A stretch of DNA of 10,890 nt from Spirochaetaceae bacterium (GTDB lineage: Bacteria > Spirochaetota > Spirochaetia > Treponematales > Breznakiellaceae), in the NCBI GenBank assembly GCA_031258625.1, contig JAIRMO010000052.1, forward strand, positions 1-10,890. The letters run 5' to 3'. Position 1 is the first letter of the stretch. Every line of letters begins with the position of its first letter. A program made the position numbers and the translations under genes. Shown here piece by piece: positions 5,247-10,890 of the stretch. Below the pieces are notes generated by a model, which was not told the origin of the DNA, did not search any database, and was given only the letters and a program-made list of their open reading frames with translations.

Positions 5247-7008
5247 GGAACGGCTTTTTTCCGTTACCGGTATTTTTATCCTCTATATATTGTGCTCCCT
5301 GGCGGTGATCATGGGTTTCCACTTCCTGTTTCCCCAACGGCCTCCGCCCCTGGGGATCTTTGCGAACCAATGGCGGCTTATCAACGGGGTTTTGACCGGT
5401 ATCAACCTGTTCCCCGCCCTCGTTTTTTCCGCCCTGACCATACCCTTTGGCGTAAAGGATTACCAGAATATTCAGTTTTCAAAATTTTCCCCCCAGTTTC
5501 TGGATATGTTTAAGGTCCCTATTATTACCGCCATCAGCGCCGTTGTGGTATACGGGATTTTATTTTTCCTGGTTTTGCCCGTGGTCCGGGATTATGAGGC
5601 GACCATGTATTTTCAGGGGCGGATGTTCAGAATCTCCAAAGACCGGGCGGCGGAGTACGCGGCAAGGGAGGAATGGCCCGAAGCGGCTCAATTTATCGCC
5701 CTTTGCGAACGGATTTGGCCGGAAAGCCCGGAGACCGCCGCCCTAAAGACGGAAATTTCGATAAATTATGACGAATACCTGATTATCACTTCCGAAGCCC
5801 TGGCGGAGGAGCGGTACCATATTCAGGAGAGACCGCCCCCCGGCCTTGAACGGGCGCCGGGGGACCGAACCCCGGTGGATGCCGCGGAGGCCCTGGCCCT
5901 GGCGGAAACAGCCCTGGCGGAAAAGCGGTATTATGACGCCCACTGGCTTGCCACCTTGGGGGGGCGGCTTGCCAGGACGGGCAGTACCGAAAAGAACCGG
6001 GCGGCGATCCTGGCAAGTTCCGCCTGGAATCAGGTGGCGGCCCTGACGCCCAATGTCCGGGAGGCCGAGGCCTATGCCCTGTACCGCATAAAGCGGGACG
6101 GGTACGAGGCGATGGTTTCCGGGGACTGGATTCGGGGTTATTATATTTTTAGGGAGCTGTCCGGCCTTACCCCGGCGGATCCCGATGTGGTAAATTTTCT
6201 CACCCAATGTGAAGCGGGAATCGCCGGTATCGCCTTTTTTACCGATGAATTGAAGATAACCATCGGGGAAATTTTGACGGACGCGGTTTTTTCCTTCCCC
6301 AGCCGGGCCGGGGGCCGGGGGGTGGCGCGGATATCTTCCCTCTCCGCTTTTCCTGATTTTGCCTATGGCGTGGGGCTTGAGCTTTTGTTTTTTGACGCGG
6401 CCGGGGGATTTTCCTATAAGGTGGAAGCTCCCTACGTGAAGATCCTGCCGATACAGGTGCAGGGAAAACCCCAACTGGTATTCCTGATGCGGGCCCTGGA
6501 ACGGCAAAACAAAAACGTGCAATGGACGCCGGTGTGGACCGGGGCCCGGCCGGAATTGGGGAATGACGAAGTGGTATTGGACATACGGTTTGAGGATTTT
6601 TTCCTCATGACCAGGGCCCGCCGGGGGGTGGAGAACCTCTTTTTGGGGGAGCTTTTTAACGCCGCCAAGGGCCTTGAAAATTACGGGTATATTCCCCAGG
6701 TTTTTGAGGCGGAGATCCTCCACCGGGCCTTTGAACCCCTGATCCTGTTTCCCTTGACCATCCTGGTAATTATCATCGGGTGGCGGTTCCGGGCAAAAAA
6801 AAAGCCCCGGTATATGGGCCTCCCCATGTTGTGTATCCTGCCCGTGGTGTTTAACGGGGTTGTGCATGTCTACCGGTATGTTTTTGACACCCTGGAAATC
6901 GGGATGGTCCTTACCCTGGGCTTTACCCTGACGGGGATCCTTCTTATCGCCGGAATCCTCATCTTTTTTATGCTTGCCCTGATACTGCTGGCGGCCCAGC
7001 ATGGCTGA
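5236..7008 (+). CDS. Large polytopic membrane protein with a TPR-like and beta-rich extracytoplasmic domain, unknown function
   Basis: A 590-residue protein; ATG 5236 is chosen for the Shine-Dalgarno GGAGGG (5224-5229) 6 nt upstream, and it overlaps the upstream gene by 11 nt. Membrane segments at about 8-32, 51-72 and 94-117 are followed by about 370 soluble residues: Ala/Glu-rich helical, TPR-like repeats (AAREEWPEAAQFIALCERI; later LALAETALAEKRYYDAHWL; YEAMVSGDWIRGYYIFREL) and then a strand-rich part (ITIGEILTDAVFSF; GFSYKVEAPYVKILPI). Segments at about 502-516, 527-547 and 556-586 close the chain. The basic loop RFRAKKKPRY after segment 4 fits a cytoplasmic loop, so the central domain is outside. 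The same 3+3 topology is seen in the partner. I do not recognise the family. Confidence 0.75.
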   Translation: MSIKERLFSVTGIFILYILCSLAVIMGFHFLFPQRPPPLGIFANQWRLINGVLTGINLFPALVFSALTIPFGVKDYQNIQFSKFSPQFLDMFKVPIITAISAVVVYGILFFLVLPVVRDYEATMYFQGRMFRISKDRAAEYAAREEWPEAAQFIALCERIWPESPETAALKTEISINYDEYLIITSEALAEERYHIQERPPPGLERAPGDRTPVDAAEALALAETALAEKRYYDAHWLATLGGRLARTGSTEKNRAAILASSAWNQVAALTPNVREAEAYALYRIKRDGYEAMVSGDWIRGYYIFRELSGLTPADPDVVNFLTQCEAGIAGIAFFTDELKITIGEILTDAVFSFPSRAGGRGVARISSLSAFPDFAYGVGLELLFFDAAGGFSYKVEAPYVKILPIQVQGKPQLVFLMRALERQNKNVQWTPVWTGARPELGNDEVVLDIRFEDFFLMTRARRGVENLFLGELFNAAKGLENYGYIPQVFEAEILHRAFEPLILFPLTILVIIIGWRFRAKKKPRYMGLPMLCILPVVFNGVVHVYRYVFDTLEIGMVLTLGFTLTGILLIAGILIFFMLALILLAAQHG

Positions 7009-7011
7009 TCG

Positions 7012-7051
7012 TCCCGGGGTCAGACCTCTTGCCTCCCGGGGGTCAGACCTC
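7012..7051 (+). repeat. Two tandem REP-like copies with core GGGGTCAGACCTC
   Basis: TCCCGGGGTCAGACCTC (7012-7028) and TCCCGGGGGTCAGACCTC (7034-7051) repeat with a 23-nt period, 4 nt after the stop of the membrane-protein operon. The core GGGGTCAGACC is shared with the palindrome in the RAYT gene (33-45, other strand). The copies are imperfect palindromes (GGGGTC/GACCTC). Confidence 0.55.
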
Positions 7052-7075
7052 ACAAAGTCCGGGCGCTCCTGCGTG

Positions 7076-7104
7076 TTTACTATCTTTTATCTCTCCTTTA
7101 TTAT
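7076..7104 (+). promoter_or_regulatory. Promoter of the ntrC-type gene, leaderless arrangement
   Basis: TTTACT (7076-7081), 17 nt, TATTAT (7099-7104, five of six to TATAAT), then 6 nt (TATACC) to ATG 7111. No Shine-Dalgarno site is visible before the ATG, so a leaderless mRNA is implied. Confidence 0.6.
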
Positions 7105-7110
7105 TATACC

Positions 7111-8454
7111 ATGCGGGTATTAATTGTAGATGATGAGCGGCATATTCGGGACTCCCTTAAAAAGTACCTGGGCTTGGAACATATCGACGCCGAAGGGTCG
7201 GAAACCGGAGAGGCCGCCCTGGAGGCCCTGGAACGGGAGCCCTTTGACGCGGCGATCATCGACCTCAAGCTGCCGGGGATGAGCGGCCAGGAGGTGCTGG
7301 AGCGGATGGTCCGGCAGGGCCTTCTTGCGCCGGCAATCATGATCTCCGCCCACGGGCAGATCGCCGACGCCGTGGCGGCCCTCAAAGCCGGGGCCCGGGA
7401 CTACCTGGTCAAACCCTTTGATCCCGCGGAACTGGTCATCAAGCTCCGGGGGCTGGTAGCGGACAAACGCCGGGAAAACCTGGTGGAAGCGGGGAAACGT
7501 ACCGGGGCGGGGGAGACCGCCCTGATCGGCGAAACCGGGGTGATGCGGGCCCTCTCCGCCCAAATCGACCGGATCGCCGATTCCAACGTTACGGTCCTTA
7601 TATCCGGCGAAAGCGGTACGGGCAAGGAGGTGGCCGCCCGGGAGATCCACCGCCGCGGCCCCCTATCGGCGGAACCCTTTGTGGCGGTGAACATCGGGGG
7701 CATCCACGAGGGGCTCATGGAAAGCGAGCTTTTCGGCCATGAAAAGGGGGCCTTCACCGGGGCCGCGGTCCGCAAGAGCGGGCTTTTTGAACTTGCCGGC
7801 CGGGGGTGCCTGTTCCTGGACGAAATCGGGGAGATGCCCCTGTCCCTCCAGGTAAAACTCCTCCGGGTACTCCAGGATCGGAAGATCCGGCGCCTGGGGG
7901 GGACCGGCGATATTCCGGTAAACGCCCGGATCATCTCCGCCACCAACCGGGAGATAGAAACCCTGGTACGGGAGGGCCGTTTCCGGGAGGACCTCTACTA
8001 CCGGCTCAACGTGTTCCGCCTCACCCTGCCCCCCCTGCGGGAACGGGCCGCCGATATCCCCCTCCTGGCGCGGCATCTCCTGGGTAAACTCACCGCCCGG
8101 ATGGGGAAGCCCCCCCATGTCCTGGAGCCCGCCGCGGAAGAAAAACTCCGTTCCTATTCCTTTCCCGGTAATGTCCGGGAACTGGAAAATATCCTGGAAC
8201 GGGCCCTGATCTTCTGCGAGGGCAATGAAATCCGGGGGCAAGACATCGACCTGCACCGGGAAACCGCTGCCGCCCCGGCCTTCTCCGAAGCCGGCCCGCC
8301 CACGGGGGATCCCCGGTCCCTGGGGGACCTGGAGAAGGAGGCCGTCATCACGGCCCTGGCCCGTTCCGGGGGGAACCGTACCCGGGCCGCGGAGGAACTG
8401 GGGGTGTCCAGGAAAACCATCCTCAACAAGATCAGGGCCTACGGGATCCGTTAG
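7111..8454 (+). CDS. NtrC-family sigma54-dependent response regulator
   Basis: A 447-residue protein of standard length. Residues 1-115 are a receiver domain: acidic pair D7/D8 in VDDE, phosphoacceptor D51 (IIDLKLPGMSG), Ser79 and K101 (VKPFD). The AAA+ domain spans about 139-370: Walker A GESGTGKE (166-173), the sigma54-contacting loop GAFTGA (213-218), Walker B LFLDE (234-238) and the REDLYYRLNVFRL block with LPPLRERAADIP. The C-terminal Fis-type HTH (about 421-446: NRTRAAEELGVSRKTILNK) binds upstream activator sites. Phosphorylation should drive ATP-dependent opening of sigma54 promoters. No kinase is adjacent on the same strand; a kinase fragment lies convergent at 10664. The targets are unknown, and I see no convincing -24/-12 promoter for it here. 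Confidence 0.95.
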   Translation: MRVLIVDDERHIRDSLKKYLGLEHIDAEGSETGEAALEALEREPFDAAIIDLKLPGMSGQEVLERMVRQGLLAPAIMISAHGQIADAVAALKAGARDYLVKPFDPAELVIKLRGLVADKRRENLVEAGKRTGAGETALIGETGVMRALSAQIDRIADSNVTVLISGESGTGKEVAAREIHRRGPLSAEPFVAVNIGGIHEGLMESELFGHEKGAFTGAAVRKSGLFELAGRGCLFLDEIGEMPLSLQVKLLRVLQDRKIRRLGGTGDIPVNARIISATNREIETLVREGRFREDLYYRLNVFRLTLPPLRERAADIPLLARHLLGKLTARMGKPPHVLEPAAEEKLRSYSFPGNVRELENILERALIFCEGNEIRGQDIDLHRETAAAPAFSEAGPPTGDPRSLGDLEKEAVITALARSGGNRTRAAEELGVSRKTILNKIRAYGIR

Positions 8455-8461
8455 CGGCCCG

Positions 8462-8516
8462 GTGGACAGGCCCTGGGGCTATTCAATCTTTGGCTCCTAG
8501 ACGTAAAAGTGTCCAC
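8462..8516. repeat. Widely spaced inverted repeat GTGGACA...TGTCCAC upstream of murA
   Basis: GTGGACA (8462-8468) and TGTCCAC (8510-8516) are perfect 7-bp arms, 41 nt apart, with CCC in the flanks extending the match imperfectly. It spans almost all the gap between the regulator stop and murA. It could form a large-loop RNA hairpin or two operator half-sites; a role in murA control is inference. Confidence 0.35.
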
Positions 8517-8526
8517 AGGGTAATGT
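8498..8526 (+). promoter_or_regulatory. Possible murA promoter, leaderless arrangement
   Basis: TAGACG (8498-8503, four of six to TTGACA), 17 nt, TAATGT (8521-8526, keeps TA---T), then 6 nt to ATG 8533. Weak individually but it fits the same spacing as five other genes. The AGGG at 8517-8520 could otherwise serve as a Shine-Dalgarno for a TTG at 8527. Confidence 0.4.
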
Positions 8527-8532
8527 TTGGGT

Positions 8533-9816
8533 ATGAATCAATATTTCATCGAAGGAGGGGCCCCCATCCAGGGGACCATTCGGGCCAGCGGAAATAAAAA
8601 CGCCGCCCTGCCCTGTATTGCCGCCGCGTTGCTGACCGATGAGCCGGTGGTATTAAAAAACATACCCAACATTGAGGACGTTCAGGTGATGCTGGACGTA
8701 TACCGGGCCTTTGGCGGGGAGGTAACGCCCCTGGAGCCCAACGCCTATCGGTTTTTACTCCGGGATATCAAAACCTCGGAGGTTCCCCTGGAATACGCCC
8801 GGAAGATCCGGGCCTCCATCCTTTTTGCCGGCCCCCTCCTGGCCCGGACGGGTATGGTGACCCTGCCCCCTCCGGGGGGGGACATCATCGGCCGGCGGCG
8901 GCTGGACACCCACTTCCTCGTCCTAACCGAACTCGGCGCGGTGGTGGAGATTAACGGGGCGTTTATTTTCCGGGCGCCGGGGCTTACCGGGGCGGATATT
9001 TTTTTGGATGAGGCTTCGGTAACCGCCACGGAAAACGCGATCATGGCGGCGGTACTGGCCCGGGGGAAGACCATCCTCACCAACGCCGCCAGCGAACCCC
9101 ATGTACAGGACCTCTGCCTGATGCTCAACGCCATGGGGGCGGACATAACCGGAATCGGTTCCAATATCCTGACCATTCAGGGGGTTCCCAAACTTTTGGG
9201 CTGCGAATTTGAAATCGGCGTTGATTTTATGGAAGTAGGTTCCTTTATCGGATTGGCGGCAGCGACCGGGGGTGAGCTTTTTATCGAAGGCCCCGATGTC
9301 CGGGACCTCAGACCCGCCAAAACCGGGTTCGGCAAACTGGGGATAGTCTGGGAGCAGGAGGGAAAGGTCCTCCATGTCCCGGCAAAGCAGGCCATGAAGG
9401 CAAACAACGATTTAGGGGGGATGATTCCCAAGATAGACGACGCCCCCTGGCCCGGTTTCCCGCCGGATTTAACCAGTATCGTCACGGTGGTCGCCACCCA
9501 GATAGAGGGTACCGTCCTTGTCCACGAAAAAATGTTTGAATCCCGGATGTTTTTTGTGGATAAGCTCATCGATATGGGCGCCCGGATCGTCCTCTGCGAT
9601 CCCCACCGGGCGGTTATCTCCGGCCCCACGACCCTGACCGGATCGGAACTAACCAGCCCGGACATCCGGGCCGGCATGGCCATGGTTATCGCCGCCATGT
9701 GCGCCCGGGGGAACAGCATTATCCGTAACGTCTACCAAATTGAGCGGGGGTATGAAAATCTGGTTCCCCGGCTCGCGTCTTTGGGGGCCCGAATAATTTC
9801 CCGGCAGCCGGGCTGA
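8533..9816 (+). CDS. murA: UDP-N-acetylglucosamine 1-carboxyvinyltransferase, Asp-type active site
   Basis: A 427-residue protein, usual length, catalysing transfer of enolpyruvyl from PEP to UDP-GlcNAc, the first committed step of peptidoglycan precursor synthesis in the cytoplasm. The start [20 protein letters not shown], then NKNAALP with Lys22, [13 protein letters not shown] and the active-site loop [14 protein letters not shown] all match MurA. E. coli Cys115 is replaced by Asp at residue 117 (GAC 8881-8883). That substitution is known to keep activity and remove fosfomycin binding, so innate fosfomycin resistance is expected. The ending has [23 protein letters not shown] at 8527 with AGGG 6 nt upstream would add two residues; ATG is preferred by family alignment and promoter spacing. 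Transcribed with, or downstream of, the ntrC-type gene (gap 78 nt). Confidence 0.95.
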   Translation: MNQYFIEGGAPIQGTIRASGNKNAALPCIAAALLTDEPVVLKNIPNIEDVQVMLDVYRAFGGEVTPLEPNAYRFLLRDIKTSEVPLEYARKIRASILFAGPLLARTGMVTLPPPGGDIIGRRRLDTHFLVLTELGAVVEINGAFIFRAPGLTGADIFLDEASVTATENAIMAAVLARGKTILTNAASEPHVQDLCLMLNAMGADITGIGSNILTIQGVPKLLGCEFEIGVDFMEVGSFIGLAAATGGELFIEGPDVRDLRPAKTGFGKLGIVWEQEGKVLHVPAKQAMKANNDLGGMIPKIDDAPWPGFPPDLTSIVTVVATQIEGTVLVHEKMFESRMFFVDKLIDMGARIVLCDPHRAVISGPTTLTGSELTSPDIRAGMAMVIAAMCARGNSIIRNVYQIERGYENLVPRLASLGARIISRQPG

Positions 9817-9880
9817 CAGCCCCGTATCGGGCGCGGCATCGGCAGCCTGAGCAAAAAGCGCAAGGGATAGAAGCGGAATC

Positions 9881-9918
9881 AACCAACCCCGCGCAGAGCG
9901 GACGGGGTATGGTTGGTT
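9881..9918. repeat. Inverted repeat AACCAACC/GGTTGGTT downstream of murA
   Basis: Perfect 8-bp arms at 9881-9888 and 9911-9918 around a GC-rich interior. No U tract follows, so it is not a canonical intrinsic terminator. Confidence 0.4.
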
Positions 9919-9943
9919 CGAAAGGAAATTTATAGCGGATAGC

Positions 9944-9983
9944 CCGGTCCGGTCACGGTGAACCTGCGGTTCGCCGGGGCCGG
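9944..9983. terminator. Long two-part hairpin between murA and Uma2
   Basis: CCGGTCC (9944-9950) pairs with GGGCCGG (9977-9983), and CGGTGAACC (9956-9964) with GGTTCGCCG (9968-9976); with G-U wobbles both pair fully on the plus-strand RNA, leaving a GGTCA bulge and a 3-nt loop. This gives 16 stacked pairs. There is no T tract on either side. A two-way transcript barrier or 3'-end protector is plausible; REP-like origin is also possible. Confidence 0.45.
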
Positions 9984-10025
9984 ATGCGCCCACAATTCAC
10001 CGGGTTTAATCCGCTTTTCCGGCCC

Positions 10026-10613
10026 TCAGGCAAGGTCCGAAAAAACATCCCCCAGGCGGACAACAAGCCCCTCAATCGCCGCCGAGGGGAGCGTTGCGCC
10101 GGAATCGTAAACCGTTCCCATATAGGCGTTGTTTTGTAACACAAAGGCCTGTACGGTTTTTGATTTTTGCGCCAGGATCCAATACTCCCGCACCCCGGCC
10201 TTTATATAGAGGTTGAATTTGCGGATATATTCGTCCGCGGTGTTTGAGGGGGAAAGGATCTCCGCCACCAGATCCGGCGCGCCCCGACAGCCCTCGGGGC
10301 CCCGCTTTTTTTCGTCGCAGATAACGGAAATGTCCGGCTGAACCACCGTATCGTCGCTTTCGTCCTCCGTATAGAAGAGCCGCACGTCGTAGGGCGCGGG
10401 CCGCACCTTGCAGGGTCTACCCCGTAAATAGTTCACCAGTTGCGTAGTCAGTTCCACCAGGATCGCCTGGTGGGAATCGTTGGGGGCTGCCAGGGCATAG
10501 GCGGTTCCGTTGATAAGCTCGAAACGTTCCCCTTCATCCAATTCCCATGCCTTGTAATCGGCATAGGTAAAGCGCCGTCCTTCATCCGCTAAAATTCTCG
10601 CCGCGTCACCCAT
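10026..10613 (-). CDS. Uma2 family (DUF820) restriction-endonuclease-like protein
   Basis: A 195-residue protein; start ATG at 10613. The FTYADYKAWELDEGERFELI opening, FELING (31-36), His48, VQPDISV, APDLVAEILSPSNTADEYIR and GVREYWIL are the DUF820/Uma2 signature. Its PD-(D/E)xK-type residues look present: Asp94 (PDI), Glu118 (EIL) and Lys132 (RKFN). The family has a nuclease fold; its cell role is mostly unknown and it is often found as many copies in cyanobacteria and some other phyla. No Shine-Dalgarno site precedes ATG; a perfect -35 at the right spacing does. Downstream of a histidine kinase gene on the same strand by 50 nt, but with its own promoter. Confidence 0.85.
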   Translation of the reverse strand: MGDAARILADEGRRFTYADYKAWELDEGERFELINGTAYALAAPNDSHQAILVELTTQLVNYLRGRPCKVRPAPYDVRLFYTEDESDDTVVQPDISVICDEKKRGPEGCRGAPDLVAEILSPSNTADEYIRKFNLYIKAGVREYWILAQKSKTVQAFVLQNNAYMGTVYDSGATLPSAAIEGLVVRLGDVFSDLA

Positions 10614-10648
10614 GGGTTAAGGGTAACCCGGAAGGGGGCCCCTGTCAA
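10614..10648 (-). promoter_or_regulatory. Uma2 promoter with overlapping palindrome (possible operator), leaderless arrangement
   Basis: On the minus strand TTGACA (10648-10643) is a perfect -35; 17 nt later TACCCT (10625-10620, keeps TA---T), then exactly 6 nt (TAACCC) to ATG 10613. The -10 and spacer lie inside an inverted repeat GGGTTA-AGGG-TAACCC (10614-10629), which places a repressor-type site on the -10 and start point. Leaderless transcription and an operator are inferences. Confidence 0.6.
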
Positions 10649-10663
10649 CACATACGCGCGGCA

Positions 10664-10890
10664 TTATCCCCCGTATTCCGGGAGGGTGATCCTCGCCGCC
10701 ATACCCCCGCCTTCCCGCCTTTCCAGGCTGACCGAGCCGTGAGCCGCCTCCACAAAACGCTTCACGATGCTGAGGCCTATGCCGGTCCCGGTACTCTTGC
10801 TGGTAAAAAAGGGGTCAAAGACCCGGCCCAGGTCGGCGGGGGCGATCCCCTTGCCCCGGTCAAAGATGGTGATGGTCAGGCTGCCGTTGT
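10664..10890 (-). CDS. Sensor histidine kinase, C-terminal ATPase part (5' end outside window)
   Basis: The last 74 residues of an HATPase_c domain, running from the right edge (first full codon at 10888-10886) to TAA 10666-10664. NGSLTITIFDRGKGIAPADL gives the strand before and the G1 box (DRGKGI), FDPFFTSK the F box, and STGTGIGLSIVKRFVEAAHG the G2 box; EYGG is the end. These bind ATP for autophosphorylation of a His that lies outside the window. The ending is complete. It could be the partner of the NtrC-type regulator at 7111, but the genes are convergent and about 2.2 kb apart. A separate Uma2 promoter lies just after it. Confidence 0.9.
   Translation of the reverse strand, partial: NGSLTITIFDRGKGIAPADLGRVFDPFFTSKSTGTGIGLSIVKRFVEAAHGSVSLERREGGGMAARITLPEYGG

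Larger units (their letters stand above)
9817..10025. other. Convergent intergenic region rich in inverted repeats
   Basis: No credible gene is seen. It separates murA (plus) from the convergent Uma2 gene (minus). It carries two hairpins (9881-9918 and 9944-9983) nested in a longer AAGCGGA (9871-9877)/TCCGCTT (10010-10016) repeat. Likely a two-way transcription barrier or a decayed mobile or REP-like element; the sequence alone does not decide. Confidence 0.4.

Noticed and set aside
5743..7053. 436-codon open frame on the minus strand opposite the 590-residue membrane protein
   Set aside because: Long, but Gly/Pro/His/Arg-rich in the way of an antisense frame in GC-rich DNA; the plus-strand frame has membrane segments, a Shine-Dalgarno site and proper overlap with its neighbour.
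9911..9930. GGTTGGTTCGAAA resembles a tRNA T-loop
   Set aside because: No matching acceptor, D or anticodon arms could be placed around it.
9649..9993. Minus-strand frame with a hydrophobic stretch like a signal peptide (RGWLIPLLSLALFAQAADAA)
   Set aside because: The start lies inside the hairpin region, there is no ribosome site, and the remainder is antisense to the murA C-terminus. The signal-like stretch may be chance.
9933..10025. Uma2 frame stays open for 31 codons after its TGA
   Set aside because: An open run of that length in GC-rich DNA is expected by chance, and the Uma2 family normally ends where the TGA is.
1..10890. CRISPR arrays, rRNA genes and complete insertion-sequence ends
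   Set aside because: No regularly spaced direct repeats of 25-40 nt, no rRNA-like stretches, and no matched terminal inverted repeats with target duplications were seen.

Overview
The window looks like part of a spirochaete chromosome, most likely a Treponema-type organism of fairly high GC content. The reasons are a MurA with Asp instead of Cys in its active-site loop (known in spirochaetes among others), a spirochaete-like mix of a STAS protein, a YbjN-like protein and PspA, an NtrC-type regulator, and large membrane proteins I cannot assign to a common family. This is an inference from protein character, not a database match.

Layout, left to right. A RAYT-type (REP-associated transposase-like) gene runs off the left edge on the minus strand; both of its usual catalytic motifs appear lost, and it carries two REP-like palindromes. 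Next, also minus, is a TrmJ/SpoU RNA methyltransferase split by one in-frame amber codon that sits in a perfect stem-loop. A 37-bp divergent promoter region separates it from a plus-strand short-chain dehydrogenase-like gene. A sigma70-type promoter then drives a three-gene operon: STAS plus zinc ribbon, YbjN-like, PspA/IM30. A 380-bp, very AT-rich gap follows with two perfect DnaA boxes. Then come two overlapping membrane-protein genes with matching topology (three N-terminal and three C-terminal membrane segments around an extracytoplasmic domain), an NtrC-family sigma54 activator, and murA. After a hairpin-rich gap, a Uma2/DUF820 nuclease-like gene and the C-terminal end of a histidine kinase lie on the minus strand, the latter cut by the right edge.

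How the genes fit together. Several relate to the envelope: PspA (membrane integrity), MurA (first committed step of peptidoglycan synthesis), the membrane-protein pair, and possibly the STAS protein as a signalling input to the PspA operon. The NtrC-type regulator and the kinase fragment could be a two-component pair, but they are about 2.2 kb apart in opposite orientation, so the pairing is unproven.

The most striking non-coding signal is a repeated start architecture. Six separately promoted genes (trmJ, the SDR gene, the 4323 membrane gene, the ntrC-type gene, murA, uma2) have a TAnnnT -10-like hexamer ending exactly 6 nt before the start codon. All but murA and the 4323 gene clearly lack a Shine-Dalgarno sequence. 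Genes inside operons, and the STAS gene with its long leader, have ordinary Shine-Dalgarno sites instead. This predicts widespread leaderless mRNAs.
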